A stretch of 64,000 bases of DNA from Deltaproteobacteria bacterium UBA1386 (GTDB taxonomy: Bacteria; Desulfobacterota; Syntrophorhabdia; Syntrophorhabdales; Syntrophorhabdaceae): assembly GCA_002305765.1 (NCBI GenBank), contig DBQU01000025.1:1-64000 (forward strand), written 5' to 3'. A program made the translations under genes and the position numbers. The notes under the pieces were generated by a model. The model was not told where the DNA came from and made no database searches. It saw only the letters and a program-made list of their open reading frames with translations. Below are positions 33,939-42,612 of the stretch, in pieces. How positions within the stretch are numbered: the first letter of the stretch is position 1; each line of letters starts with the position of its first letter.

Positions 33939-35083
33939 CAAAGGAACAGAAGTTCTTCAAAGAGCAGGTATCGCGGGCGGTGCAGCGCATAGTGGCGCCT
34001 TCGGCCGATTTCATCGACCGCAGCGACAGCTTCCCCGGGGACCTGTTCCGCGAACTGGGCTCGCTCGGCTATTACGGGATCAGGTACCCTGCGGAGATAG
34101 GCGGCATGGGCGCGGACTGCGTCATGTTCACCATTCTTGCGGAGGAACTGGCGCGGGCCTCGATCGGTTTCGCGGCGATCGCCACGATGCAGTGTCTCAT
34201 GGGTACGGATTTCATACACAGGTTCGGTACCGCGGAGCAGAAAGAGCGGTGCCTTGTCCCCGCGATCAAGGGGGAGAAGATCGGGACGATCGCCTTTACC
34301 GAACCCGACTGTGGTTCCGATCTGGGGGGGATAAAGACCCGGGCGGTGAAGAATGAAAAGGGATACCTGCTGACGGGTCGGAAGCTCTGGATCACGGACG
34401 GCGACGTTGCTGATTTTGTCACCGTGGCCGCGACCACGGCACCCGAGAAGAGACTCGGCGGGATCGGTTTTTTCCTCATCGAAAAAGGCACACCCGGGTT
34501 CTCCGTGGGACAGAAGATCGAGAAGATGTCCGCACGGGGAGCGGCGACGATGGAACTCCTCTTCGACGGGTGCCAGATCCCGTCGGACAGCCTCATGGGT
34601 GAGGAAGGGAAGGGCGCAAAGTACCTGAACGATATTCTCAGCGAGATACGGATTATGATAGCCGGCCTGGGGCTCGGCCTCGCGAAGAGCGCCTTCGTGG
34701 CCGGGCTCAAATACGCGCGGCAGCGGGAGGCCTTCGGAAAACCCATCGGGACGTTCCAGCTCATAGAGGAAAAAATAGCAGAGATGGAGGTGAGGATCAG
34801 GTCGGCCGAGCTTCTCACATATCATGCCGCGTGGCTCAAGGACCGGGGGGGCCTGACGGGAAAAGAGGCTGCCATGGCGAAGCTCTGCTCGACGGAGACC
34901 GCATGCTTCGTCGTCGATGAGGTGTCGAGGATACACGGCGCCTACGGCGTGGCTGAGGAATACCCGGCCCAGAGATATTTCAGGGACGGCCGCTTTCTCC
35001 TTTTCGGAGGAGGGACGTCGGAGATACTGAAGACGATCATCGCGAAAGACACGATGAAAAAATGTGAGTTTGAGATCAACTGA
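33923..35083 (+). CDS. Acyl-CoA dehydrogenase (first of a tandem pair)
   Basis: 386 residues with the full fold: AFTEPDCGSDLGGIKTRAV and LWITDGDVADFVTVAA (FAD and substrate loops), and RQREAFGKPIGTFQLIEEKIAEM. The usual catalytic Glu of the EGT motif is absent: the motif reads LLFGGGTSEIL (362-365). A Glu is present at position 241 (SEIRIMIAG), the helix-G site used by isovaleryl-CoA and long-chain dehydrogenases. That suggests a bulky or 2-substituted acyl-CoA, possibly with decarboxylation. Electrons should go to the EtfBA encoded downstream. Its ATG lies inside the end of meaB, with GGAG about ten bases before it. Confidence 0.9.
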   Translation: MDFSLTKEQKFFKEQVSRAVQRIVAPSADFIDRSDSFPGDLFRELGSLGYYGIRYPAEIGGMGADCVMFTILAEELARASIGFAAIATMQCLMGTDFIHRFGTAEQKERCLVPAIKGEKIGTIAFTEPDCGSDLGGIKTRAVKNEKGYLLTGRKLWITDGDVADFVTVAATTAPEKRLGGIGFFLIEKGTPGFSVGQKIEKMSARGAATMELLFDGCQIPSDSLMGEEGKGAKYLNDILSEIRIMIAGLGLGLAKSAFVAGLKYARQREAFGKPIGTFQLIEEKIAEMEVRIRSAELLTYHAAWLKDRGGLTGKEAAMAKLCSTETACFVVDEVSRIHGAYGVAEEYPAQRYFRDGRFLLFGGGTSEILKTIIAKDTMKKCEFEIN

Positions 35084-35094
35084 AGGAGGGGTCT

Positions 35095-36240
35095 ATGGAT
35101 TTTGCCTTTACAGAGGAGCAGCAGTTCTTCAAGAAGATCATAACAGACACCGTTGACCGCATGGTCGTGCCCAGGGCCCGCGAGATCGACGAGAAGGACG
35201 AGTTCCCCTGGGAGCTCTGGAAGGAGTTCACGAGGCTGGGGTATCTCGGCCTGCGCTACCCCGAGGAGATAGGCGGCATGAACGCCGACCCGGTGACGGC
35301 AATGATCTTTTACGAGCAGATCGCGCGCGGTTCGGTCGGATTCGCCCAGAGCGTCATCATGAACATCCTCATGGGCACCTACTTCGTATACCGTTTCGGT
35401 TCACAGGCCATAAAGGAGCGGTGTCTCTACCCCGCGATGAGAGGGGAAAAGATCGCGACCATGTGTTTCACGGAGGACCAGTCGGGCTCCGACCTGGCCG
35501 CCACAAGGACGACGGCAGTCAAGGACGGGAACGAGTGGGTCATAAACGGCACGAAGATGTGGATCACCAACGGTCCCCATGCCGACATCGCGACGGTGCT
35601 GGCGACGACGGACCCGTCGCTTGGAGCCAAGGGCCTCAATTTCTTCCTTGTCGAGAAAGGGACCCCCGGATTCTCACCCGGGCAGATCCTCGACAAGCTC
35701 GGCTGCCGGGGAACGGTAACGGGTGAACTGGTCTTCGACAACGTGAGGATACCGGAAGAGAACCTGCTGGGCGCGGAGCTCAACAAGGGCGTCGAGTATC
35801 TCGCGGAGATCCTCGACGAGGTGAGGGTCATGACGGCCGCCATGGCCATGGGCATAGCCCAGGCGGCATACGACGAGGGCCTCGAGTACGCAAAGAAAAG
35901 GATAGCCTTTGGAAAGCCAATAGGTACCTATCAGCTCATCAGGGCGAAATTCGCGGACATGGCAACGGAGATGGAGGCGAGCAGGCTTCTCATCTACTCG
36001 GCCGCGTGGAAGATCAAGGAAAAGTTGCCGAGCCGTCTCGAGGCGGCCATGGCGAAGATGTTCGCAACGGAGACGTGCCTCAAGGTCGTGGACGAGGTGA
36101 CGAGGATCTGGGGTGCCAACGCCTTCGCCAACGAGTACAATCCCCAGCGGCATTTCAGGGATGCTCGCTTCCTCCTTTATGGAGGCGGCACACACGAGAT
36201 CCTCAAGGATTTCATGGGCAGGATGCTTATCGGCAAGTAG
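35095..36240 (+). CDS. Acyl-CoA dehydrogenase (second of a tandem pair)
   Basis: 381 residues, alignable along its length with the gene just upstream (both begin MDF, and share RYPxEIGGM and GKPIGTxQLI), so the two arose by duplication but have clearly diverged. FAD motifs CFTEDQSGSDLAATRTT and MWITNGPHADIATVLA are intact. Again the EGT Glu is missing (LLYGGGTHEIL, 363-366) and Glu242 in the helix-G position is the likely base. It may oxidise a different intermediate of the same pathway. GAAGGAGGGG precedes the ATG 11 bases after the first dehydrogenase; etfB follows after 42 bases. Confidence 0.9.
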   Translation: MDFAFTEEQQFFKKIITDTVDRMVVPRAREIDEKDEFPWELWKEFTRLGYLGLRYPEEIGGMNADPVTAMIFYEQIARGSVGFAQSVIMNILMGTYFVYRFGSQAIKERCLYPAMRGEKIATMCFTEDQSGSDLAATRTTAVKDGNEWVINGTKMWITNGPHADIATVLATTDPSLGAKGLNFFLVEKGTPGFSPGQILDKLGCRGTVTGELVFDNVRIPEENLLGAELNKGVEYLAEILDEVRVMTAAMAMGIAQAAYDEGLEYAKKRIAFGKPIGTYQLIRAKFADMATEMEASRLLIYSAAWKIKEKLPSRLEAAMAKMFATETCLKVVDEVTRIWGANAFANEYNPQRHFRDARFLLYGGGTHEILKDFMGRMLIGK

Positions 36241-36282
36241 CGGATGTGTTTGCCCGGATAACGGGATGCGAGGTGAGATACA

Positions 36283-37065
36283 ATGGATATCATAGTTCTC
36301 GTGAAGCAGGTTCCCGATCCTGAGGCGCTCGTCGAGATAGGGGCGAGCGGCAAAGACCTCAATATCGAGCCCAAGTTCGCGGTCAACCTCTTCGATGAGT
36401 TTGCTCTCGAAGAGGCGCTCAGGATAAAGGAGAAGCACGGGGGAAAGGTGAAGGCCCTGTCTCTCGGGGGTCCGAAGGCCATGGAGGCCCTGCGCACAGC
36501 CATCGCCATGGGCGCCGATGAGGCCGTGCTCATAGAGGATGACGCCTATGCGGCAAGGGACGGTTACAGCACGGCTCTTGCCCTTTTCAAGGCCCTTGAA
36601 AAGGAAACTTTCGACATCATCCTCACTGGCAGGCAAGCCATCGATGCGGACCGCGGCGAGGTGCCCCAGATGGTGTCCCAGATGTTGGGTCTGCCCCACG
36701 TGGGCGTTGTTGTCAAGCTGGACATTTCCGACGGCAAGGCCGAGGCGGTGTCGTCTCTTGAAGGCGCGAAAGAGGTCGTCGAGGTTGCTCTTCCCGCCGT
36801 CTTCACGGCGCAAAAAGGTCTCAACGAGCCCAGGGTACCCTTGATCACGGGTGTCATGAAGGCCATGAAGGTGCAGATACCGAAGCTCACTATCGAGGAC
36901 CTGGGGCTCACGAAGGACATGGCCGCTCCGGAGAATTCAAAGACGCAGATAGTGAGGTATTTGCCGCCGAAGAAACGGCCGGCGGTTCAGCTCATCCCGG
37001 GAGAGGCCCGGGAGGCCGCGGCCGAGGCGGTGAGGATCCTCGTCGACATCGAGAGGGTCATATAA
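36283..37065 (+). CDS. etfB: Electron-transfer flavoprotein beta subunit
   Basis: 260 residues. It begins MDIIVLVKQVPDPEA, with NLFDEFALEEALRIKE and the ETF beta signature VEVALPAVFTAQKGLNEPRVPLITGVMKAMK. It accepts electrons from the acyl-CoA dehydrogenases with EtfA. It is followed by etfA after 13 bases and then fixCX, so electrons are expected to reach the quinone pool or low-potential carriers. Confidence 0.95.
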   Translation: MDIIVLVKQVPDPEALVEIGASGKDLNIEPKFAVNLFDEFALEEALRIKEKHGGKVKALSLGGPKAMEALRTAIAMGADEAVLIEDDAYAARDGYSTALALFKALEKETFDIILTGRQAIDADRGEVPQMVSQMLGLPHVGVVVKLDISDGKAEAVSSLEGAKEVVEVALPAVFTAQKGLNEPRVPLITGVMKAMKVQIPKLTIEDLGLTKDMAAPENSKTQIVRYLPPKKRPAVQLIPGEAREAAAEAVRILVDIERVI

Positions 37066-37078
37066 GACAGGGGGAAAG

Positions 37079-38059
37079 ATGGGCAAGGTCCTTGTGTTCG
37101 TGGAAACGAAGGGTGATGAACCCAGAAAGGCGTCCCTGGAACTTCTCTGCGAAGCGGAGAAGCTGGCCGCAAGCGGCAAGTTCAGCGTGGAGGCAGTGTG
37201 TTTCGGCGCGATGTCCGATGTTCTCAAGGGAAGGCTCCTGTCCTGCGTGCGCAGACTGGTCCGCTTCACCGACCCCGAACTTGCGGCGTACAGCCCGGAG
37301 GGCTACGCCCGGGCGCTGGCCGGCTATGCCGCCGAGACGGGCGCGCGGATGATCGTGGCCGGGGCGACGGGGATAGGCCGCGATTTCCTCCCTCGTGTTG
37401 CCGTTATGCTTGGGACGGGCATGGTTTCCGACGTGACGGGGGCGAACTGGTTCGACGAGCCAATGACCTTCGTCAGGCCCATGTTCGGGGGGAAGGTCTT
37501 TGCGGAGGTCGCCTTCCCGGCGTCTCCCGTGGTGGTGACGGCGCGCCCCAACAGCTTTGCCATGGATATACCCGAAGGGGTCAACGGGGAATACGAGGAG
37601 AAGGCCGCGGGATCCCTGGGGGGTGCCATCCATACCCGCGTTGTTCGCGTCGAGGAGACAAAAGGCGACGCCGTGGACCTCACCGAGGCCGACCTCATCG
37701 TGGCAGGCGGACGGGGGCTGAAGGCAGCGGAGAACTTCAAGCTTATCGAGGACCTGGCTGCGGCAATAGGAGGCACGGTCGGAGCCACACGGTCCGTCGT
37801 CGACGCGAAGTGGCGGGACCAGGCGGACCAGATAGGGAAGAGCGGCAAGACGGTGTCCCCGAAGCTCTATATCGGGGCGGGCATCTCGGGGGCCATCCAC
37901 CACATCATGGGCATGGACACATCGAAGGTCGTCCTTGCGGTCAACCGCGACCCCAACGCGATCATCTTCAACTATGCCAACTACGGTATCGTCGGCGACC
38001 TCTTCGAGGTGCTCCCGGCGATGACGGAAGAGATCAGGAAGCGCAAAGAAAGGGGATAG
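37079..38059 (+). CDS. etfA: Electron-transfer flavoprotein alpha subunit
   Basis: 326 residues. The C-terminal FAD domain holds LYIGAGISGAIHHIMGMDTSKVVLAVNRDPNAIIFNYANYGIVGDLFEVLP, the ETF alpha signature, and RSVVDAKWRDQADQIGKSGKTVSP. No extra N-terminal ferredoxin domain is present, unlike some bifurcating ETFs. A GGGGGA site precedes the ATG. fixC follows after 10 bases. Confidence 0.95.
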   Translation: MGKVLVFVETKGDEPRKASLELLCEAEKLAASGKFSVEAVCFGAMSDVLKGRLLSCVRRLVRFTDPELAAYSPEGYARALAGYAAETGARMIVAGATGIGRDFLPRVAVMLGTGMVSDVTGANWFDEPMTFVRPMFGGKVFAEVAFPASPVVVTARPNSFAMDIPEGVNGEYEEKAAGSLGGAIHTRVVRVEETKGDAVDLTEADLIVAGGRGLKAAENFKLIEDLAAAIGGTVGATRSVVDAKWRDQADQIGKSGKTVSPKLYIGAGISGAIHHIMGMDTSKVVLAVNRDPNAIIFNYANYGIVGDLFEVLPAMTEEIRKRKERG

Positions 38060-38069
38060 GTGATTCCTC

Positions 38070-39359
38070 GTGGATAAGATCGACGCCATTGTTGTGGGAG
38101 GAGGGCTCGCGGGGCTGTCCGCGGCGTACCGCCTCGCGGATGCCGGCAAGCAGGTGATACTCCTCGAACGCGGCGATGCTCCGGGAAGCAAGAATGTGAC
38201 GGGGGGCCGCATCTACGTCGACCCCATCCGGTCCTATCTGCCCGGGGTCATAGATTCCGCGCCCTTCGAACGCCACGTCGTCAGGGAGATGATCACCGTT
38301 CTCGACGAAGGCAGCGGCCTGCAGTTCGAATACGGGAACGAGAAATGGAAGAAAGAGCCCTTCATGAGCCATACCGTTCTCAGGGCAAAGTTCGACAGCT
38401 GGCTTGCCGATCAGGCGGGGGCAAAGGGAGCCTTCATCATCCCGAGGAAGAAGGTGGACGAGCTCCTTTACGAGGACGGACGTGTGGCGGGGATACGGTC
38501 CGGTTCCGAGGAGATAGGGGCCCATATCGTCATAGCCGCCGACGGCGCGTTGTCGTTCCTTGCAGAGAAGGCGGGTTTGAGAAAACCGCACCGGCCTGAG
38601 AATTTGGCAGTGGCGGTGAAAGAGATATACCAGCTCGATGAAAGGACCATCGAGGAACGGTTCGGGCTCGGTCCCGATGAGGGTGTGGCTGGACTTTTCA
38701 TGGGTTCCGTGACGCGGGGCATGTTCGGTGGGGGTTTTCTCTACACGAACCGCGATACTCTCTCCGTGGGCCTCGTTGTCGGTATCGATTCCCTCATACA
38801 CGGCGCGGGCGGCTTCGACGCTCCAGGGCTTATGGAGGGGTTCACCGGGCGTCCCGAGGTCCAGCGCTGGATCCGGGGAGGCGAACTCAGAGAGTATTCG
38901 GCACACGTCATCTCCGAGGCGGGAATAGGCGCGATCCCGAAGCTGTACACAGGCGGCATGCTGGTCGCGGGCGACGCGGCAGGCTTTGCCCTCAACCTGG
39001 GTCTCACGGTACGGGGCATGGAATTCGCCATCGCCTCGGGCGTGATGGCGGCCGACACCGCCGTCGAGGCCCTGGATGCAAACGACCTCTCAGAGAATTC
39101 CCTGTCGCGCTACGGGAAAAGACTGAGAGAAAGTTTCGTGCTGCCCGACATGGAGACCTTCCGTCATTCCCGGGAGGTCCTTGACAGGCAGAGGTTCTTT
39201 ACCGTCTACCCCAGGTTCATCTGCGAGCTCTTCGACGAGCTTTTCACCGTGGGAGACAAACCGAAGGAAGGTCTTTACAGGACTGCCAGGAGGGTTGCGA
39301 AGAAATATGTCCTCAATATGGAAACCCTGAAGGACCTTCTTGCTGCGAGGAAGCTATGA
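38070..39359 (+). CDS. fixC: FixC-type ETF:quinone oxidoreductase flavoprotein
   Basis: 429 residues. N-terminal FAD motif VVGGGLAGLSAAYRLADAGKQVILLERGD; the conserved GDAAGFALNLGLTVRGMEFAIASGVMAADT segment near the C-terminus is typical of FixC and ETF-QO. It lacks the C-terminal [4Fe-4S] region of full ETF-QO, which FixX supplies from the next gene. It passes electrons from ETF to the membrane. The start is a GTG with AGGGGATAGG upstream. The stop overlaps fixX by four bases. Confidence 0.92.
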   Translation: MDKIDAIVVGGGLAGLSAAYRLADAGKQVILLERGDAPGSKNVTGGRIYVDPIRSYLPGVIDSAPFERHVVREMITVLDEGSGLQFEYGNEKWKKEPFMSHTVLRAKFDSWLADQAGAKGAFIIPRKKVDELLYEDGRVAGIRSGSEEIGAHIVIAADGALSFLAEKAGLRKPHRPENLAVAVKEIYQLDERTIEERFGLGPDEGVAGLFMGSVTRGMFGGGFLYTNRDTLSVGLVVGIDSLIHGAGGFDAPGLMEGFTGRPEVQRWIRGGELREYSAHVISEAGIGAIPKLYTGGMLVAGDAAGFALNLGLTVRGMEFAIASGVMAADTAVEALDANDLSENSLSRYGKRLRESFVLPDMETFRHSREVLDRQRFFTVYPRFICELFDELFTVGDKPKEGLYRTARRVAKKYVLNMETLKDLLAARKL

Positions 39360-39637
39360 CAATGAAGGTGGAAGAAAAACTCGCCTTGAACGCGATGAAG
39401 AATGACACTATGAGCCATATCCTTCTCGACCAGGGCATTTGCGCGGCCTGCAAGGAGCGCATGTGCATCGCTGTCTGCCCGGCACACCTGTATTCCCTCA
39501 ACGAGGAAACGGGAGAGATGGTCGTCGAGTATGCCGGATGCCTGGAGTGCGGCACCTGCATGATAGCCTGTATCTACGGGTCGATAACCTGGGATTATCC
39601 GGGGGGTGAATTTGGCGTGCAGTACAGATACGGTTGA
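39356..39637 (+). CDS. fixX: FixX-type ferredoxin-like protein
   Basis: 93 residues with eight cysteines: C29-x2-C32-x4-C37-x3-C41-Pro and C62-x2-C65-x2-C68-x3-C72. The second group is a clear [4Fe-4S] site; the first has altered spacing, as in other FixX proteins. The ending ITWDYPGGEFGVQYRYG is typical for FixX. It forms the electron-exit partner of FixC, translated by a four-base overlap. Confidence 0.92.
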   Translation: MTMKVEEKLALNAMKNDTMSHILLDQGICAACKERMCIAVCPAHLYSLNEETGEMVVEYAGCLECGTCMIACIYGSITWDYPGGEFGVQYRYG

Positions 39638-39672
39638 TGAGACACCAGAGGCGCGGACTGAATGGAGACGAA

Positions 39673-40395
39673 ATGAAAGACACGTCAAAAAAGACATCGG
39701 CAGGAGCAGGCCCCCTGAAGGGTATCAGGGCTCTGGGCAAACCCCGTTCAATGGGGGACGTGGCCTATGATTATCTCAAGCAGGCCATCGTCAAGGGAGA
39801 TATCCCCCCGGGACAGCGCCTGATCGAGAACCAGCTTTCGGCGCAGATGGAGGTGAGCCGGGTTCCCGTGCGGGAGGCGGTGAAGAAACTGGAACAGGAA
39901 GGCCTCGTGGAACGCAGCGGGGTCCGGGGGTTCGTCGTGAAAGGCCTCAACCGGGAGGAGATAGAAGAGACGCTCGGCATCAGGGCCCTTCTCGAAAGCT
40001 ATGCAGCATACCTTGCCACGGAGCACATCACCGAGGCGATATTGAAGAAGCTCGAGGACAGCATTCGCGCTTACAGGAAGGCCTTCGAGAAGAAGGGCAA
40101 CAACACGGACAAGCTCATGCGGCTCAACACGCAGTTCCACGAGATCATATATGAGGCCGCGGGAAGCGGCAAGCTCTATTCCCTGATAAATTCCTTCAGG
40201 GATGCCATTCATCGTTACCGGAGACCTCTTCTCGCCTGCGAGGATTACGCGAGGGTATCGCTCCGTGACCACGAGGAGATGGTCAAGGCGATGAGGAAGA
40301 AAGACAAGAAGAGGGTTGAGGCGCTGGTCAGGAAGCACATCCTGCGGGGGATGGATATCATAATTCAGGAGCTCGACGCGGGCAAGTCGGTGTAG
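39673..40395 (+). CDS. GntR-family (FCD) transcriptional regulator inside the catabolic run
   Basis: 240 residues. Winged helix at about 30-95 with VKGDIPPGQRLIENQLSAQMEVSRVPVREAVKKLEQEGLV, then an FCD helical domain with NTQFHEIIYEAAGSGKL and DHEEMVKAM carrying metal-type histidines. It is the second FCD regulator in the window and sits between fixX and the mutase, co-directional with both, so it probably autoregulates the run, perhaps through the TGTATACA sites at 31.6 kb. The ATG at 39673 with GGAG six bases before it is preferred to a TTG at 39634. Confidence 0.9.
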   Translation: MKDTSKKTSAGAGPLKGIRALGKPRSMGDVAYDYLKQAIVKGDIPPGQRLIENQLSAQMEVSRVPVREAVKKLEQEGLVERSGVRGFVVKGLNREEIEETLGIRALLESYAAYLATEHITEAILKKLEDSIRAYRKAFEKKGNNTDKLMRLNTQFHEIIYEAAGSGKLYSLINSFRDAIHRYRRPLLACEDYARVSLRDHEEMVKAMRKKDKKRVEALVRKHILRGMDIIIQELDAGKSV

Positions 40396-40432
40396 CGGCG
40401 AAAGAGCGGAAGAAACAAGCAAGGAGGTACAA

Positions 40433-40834
40433 TTGGACACGAGGCCCATCAAAGTCTTAGTTGCGAAGCCGGGACTGGACGGACACGACCGCGGGGCAAA
40501 GGTGGTTGCCCACGCGCTCAAGGAGGCCGGCATGGAGGTGATCTACACCGGGCTTCACCGGACGGTGGATCAGATCATCAGGATAGCCATCCAGGAGGAT
40601 GTGGATGTCATCGGGCTGTCCATCATGAGCGGAGCTCACATTCCCATCACGGAGAGGTTGATGAAGAAGGCCCGTGAGGAAGGGATCGACGACAAGATGG
40701 TCGTTGTCGGGGGGGTCATACCCGGCAGGGACATCCCGAAGCTCAGGGAGCTGGGGGCCAGAGGGGTGTTCCCCGGTGGGACACCGTTCTCGGAGATCAC
40801 GAGCTTCATCAATGAAAACGTGAAGAAGTCCTGA
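40433..40834 (+). CDS. B12-dependent acyl-CoA mutase, cobalamin-binding small subunit
   Basis: 133 residues, the size of stand-alone mutase B subunits. It holds the base-off/His-on cobalamin motif D16-x-H18-x2-G21 in LDGHDRGAK, GLSIMSGAH, and the VVVGGVIPGRD loop. It binds adenosylcobalamin and docks on the large subunit encoded 11 bases downstream. The start is a TTG with AAGGAGGT four bases upstream; no ATG fits. Split mutases of this type include isobutyryl-CoA and 2-hydroxyisobutyryl-CoA mutases and the mutase proposed for arylsuccinyl-CoA. Confidence 0.92.
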   Translation: MDTRPIKVLVAKPGLDGHDRGAKVVAHALKEAGMEVIYTGLHRTVDQIIRIAIQEDVDVIGLSIMSGAHIPITERLMKKAREEGIDDKMVVVGGVIPGRDIPKLRELGARGVFPGGTPFSEITSFINENVKKS

Positions 40835-40845
40835 GGAGGCGTGCA

Positions 40846-42474
40846 ATGGGAGTGGCGAAATATACCAAGGATGAGAAGGACAGGATCACCGACGTGACCC
40901 TGCAGTCGGGGATACATGTCAAGGCGTGCTATGGTCCTGCAGACCTCGAGAGCGTGGGTTTTTCCTACGAGAAAGACCTTGCCGAGCCGGGGCAGTACCC
41001 GTTCACCCGGGGGATACATGCCGAGGGTTTCCGCAGCAGGGCGTGGACGACGCGGCAGTATACCGGGTTCGGCACACCCGAGGAATCGAACGAGCGTTTC
41101 AAGCTCATGATATCCCATGGCCAGACGGGCCTCAATGTCGCCTTCGACCTTCCCACGCAGATGGGGTACGATTCCGACGACCCCATGGCGGAGGGCGAGG
41201 TGGGCAGGGTCGGCATGGCCATCGATTCTCTCAGGGATTTCGAGATAGCCTTCAAGGGGATCAACCTCGAAAAGATCGGTTCCGGTCTTACGATCAACGC
41301 CGTCGCCTCGATCATGCTTGCGATGTACCAGGCCGTGGCGGAGAAATACGGTTTCGACCCGAAGAAGATCTCGGCGACGCCGCAGAACGACATCCTGAAA
41401 GAGATGATCGGAAGGGGCTCCTGGATCTTTCCCGTCGAGCCCGCCGTGAACCTCATCGGTGATACCATCGAATATTCCATGAACGTTCTGCCCCGCACGA
41501 ACCCCGTGAGCATCTGCGGTTACCACATCAGGGAGTCGGGGGCGACGCCCGCCCAGGAGATAGGCTATGCCATCCTCATCGCCAACGCCTACATAGACAA
41601 CGTTCTGAAACGGGGGTACGACGTTGACGATTTCGTCGGCCGTTTTTCCTTCAACCTCAACGTCTTCGGCAACATCTGGGAGCAGGTCGCAAAGTTCAGG
41701 GCGGCGCGCAAGCTCTGGGCGCGGAACCTCAAGGAGAAATACGGGGTCAAGAAGGACTCGAACATGTACCTCAGGGGTCTCTTCGGAGGAGGCGGCTACG
41801 GTCTCACCAAGGCGCAGCCCGAGAACAACATCATGCGCGGCGCCTATTACGCCCTTTCCGCCGCTCTCGCCGGGGCCCAGACGATCGCCCTGTGCAGCTA
41901 CGACGAGGCGTACACCATCCCGACGCCCCATTCGGCGATCATATCCCTTCGCACCCTCCAGCTTCTCATGGACGAGATCGGCCTGAGGGATACCGTAGAC
42001 CCGCTGGCGGGCAGCTATTTCATCGAGACCATCACGAAGGAGATGGAGGCGAAGATAGAAGAGGAGATGGGGAAGATCGAGAAGGTCGGCGGTATCGTGC
42101 AGGCGGTTGCCACCGGCTACGTGCAGCGACTTGTATCACAGCAGGCGTACGAATATGAAAAGGGATTGCAGTCCGGGGAACTGAAAAAGGTGGGACTCAA
42201 CATCTACACCGAGGGCGAACCGATGGAAGTGGAGCTTCACGAGTACACGGGAGAGTCCGCGGAAAAACAGATCGAAGCCCTGAAACAGCTTCGCCGGGAG
42301 CGCAACGATCGGGAAGTGACACGAACCCTCAAGGAACTGGAAACGGCGACGAGAGCCGGAAAGAACGTCATGCCCTGTCTCGTGGAGGCGTGCAAGGCGT
42401 ACGCGACGGTGGGTGAGATGGCCAGGGTCTTCAGGGACGTATTCGGAGAATTCGAGGAACCTGGTCTCTTCTAG
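40846..42474 (+). CDS. B12-dependent acyl-CoA mutase, large catalytic subunit
   Basis: 542 residues: a methylmalonyl-CoA-mutase-type TIM barrel without the C-terminal B12 domain. Active-site blocks are TTRQYTGFGTPEESN (Tyr72, equal to MCM Tyr89), GLNVAFDLPTQMGYDSDDP, ATPQNDILKE, and CGYHIRE (His227, equal to MCM His244). The MCM Arg207 that holds the substrate carboxylate is Asn202 here (EPAVNLIG), and Ser114 is Asn97. It is therefore not a standard methylmalonyl-CoA mutase, and the Ile/Asp pair reported for 2-hydroxyisobutyryl-CoA mutase is also lacking. MeaB is encoded 7 kb upstream in the same run. GAGGAGG precedes the ATG. Confidence 0.9.
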   Translation: MGVAKYTKDEKDRITDVTLQSGIHVKACYGPADLESVGFSYEKDLAEPGQYPFTRGIHAEGFRSRAWTTRQYTGFGTPEESNERFKLMISHGQTGLNVAFDLPTQMGYDSDDPMAEGEVGRVGMAIDSLRDFEIAFKGINLEKIGSGLTINAVASIMLAMYQAVAEKYGFDPKKISATPQNDILKEMIGRGSWIFPVEPAVNLIGDTIEYSMNVLPRTNPVSICGYHIRESGATPAQEIGYAILIANAYIDNVLKRGYDVDDFVGRFSFNLNVFGNIWEQVAKFRAARKLWARNLKEKYGVKKDSNMYLRGLFGGGGYGLTKAQPENNIMRGAYYALSAALAGAQTIALCSYDEAYTIPTPHSAIISLRTLQLLMDEIGLRDTVDPLAGSYFIETITKEMEAKIEEEMGKIEKVGGIVQAVATGYVQRLVSQQAYEYEKGLQSGELKKVGLNIYTEGEPMEVELHEYTGESAEKQIEALKQLRRERNDREVTRTLKELETATRAGKNVMPCLVEACKAYATVGEMARVFRDVFGEFEEPGLF

Positions 42475-42554
42475 GGCAGGGGGGCAATGGAAAGGGGAGC
42501 CCGGACCGTTCACGGCGGCCCGGGCGGTCCCGGTGAGTTCCGTATCTGATTTTG

Positions 42555-42599
42555 GTTTTCAAACGGTTCAAACGGTTCAAACGGTTTGAACGGTTCTCA
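42555..42599. repeat. Tandem nonamer array (CGGTTCAAA type) before hyuA
   Basis: Units at 42555, 42564, 42573, 42582 and 42591, nine bases apart: imperfect TTTTCAAAC, then CGGTTCAAA twice, CGGTTTGAA and CGGTTCTCA. The change from TTCAAA to TTTGAA makes an internal dyad (GTTCAAAC then GTTTGAAC), so the array can fold on itself. It lies between the mutase and hyuA, ending 13 bases before the hyuA start. Confidence 0.85.
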
Positions 42600-42612
42600 A
42601 AAGGGGGATCAC

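Noticed and set aside
40636..41931. 431-residue antisense frame over the mutase large subunit
   Set aside because: Same reason: mirror of a strongly coding sense frame.
40433..42474. Ordinary methylmalonyl-CoA mutase of the propionate pathway
   Set aside because: The carboxylate-binding Arg is Asn and no propionate-pathway carboxylase genes are nearby.
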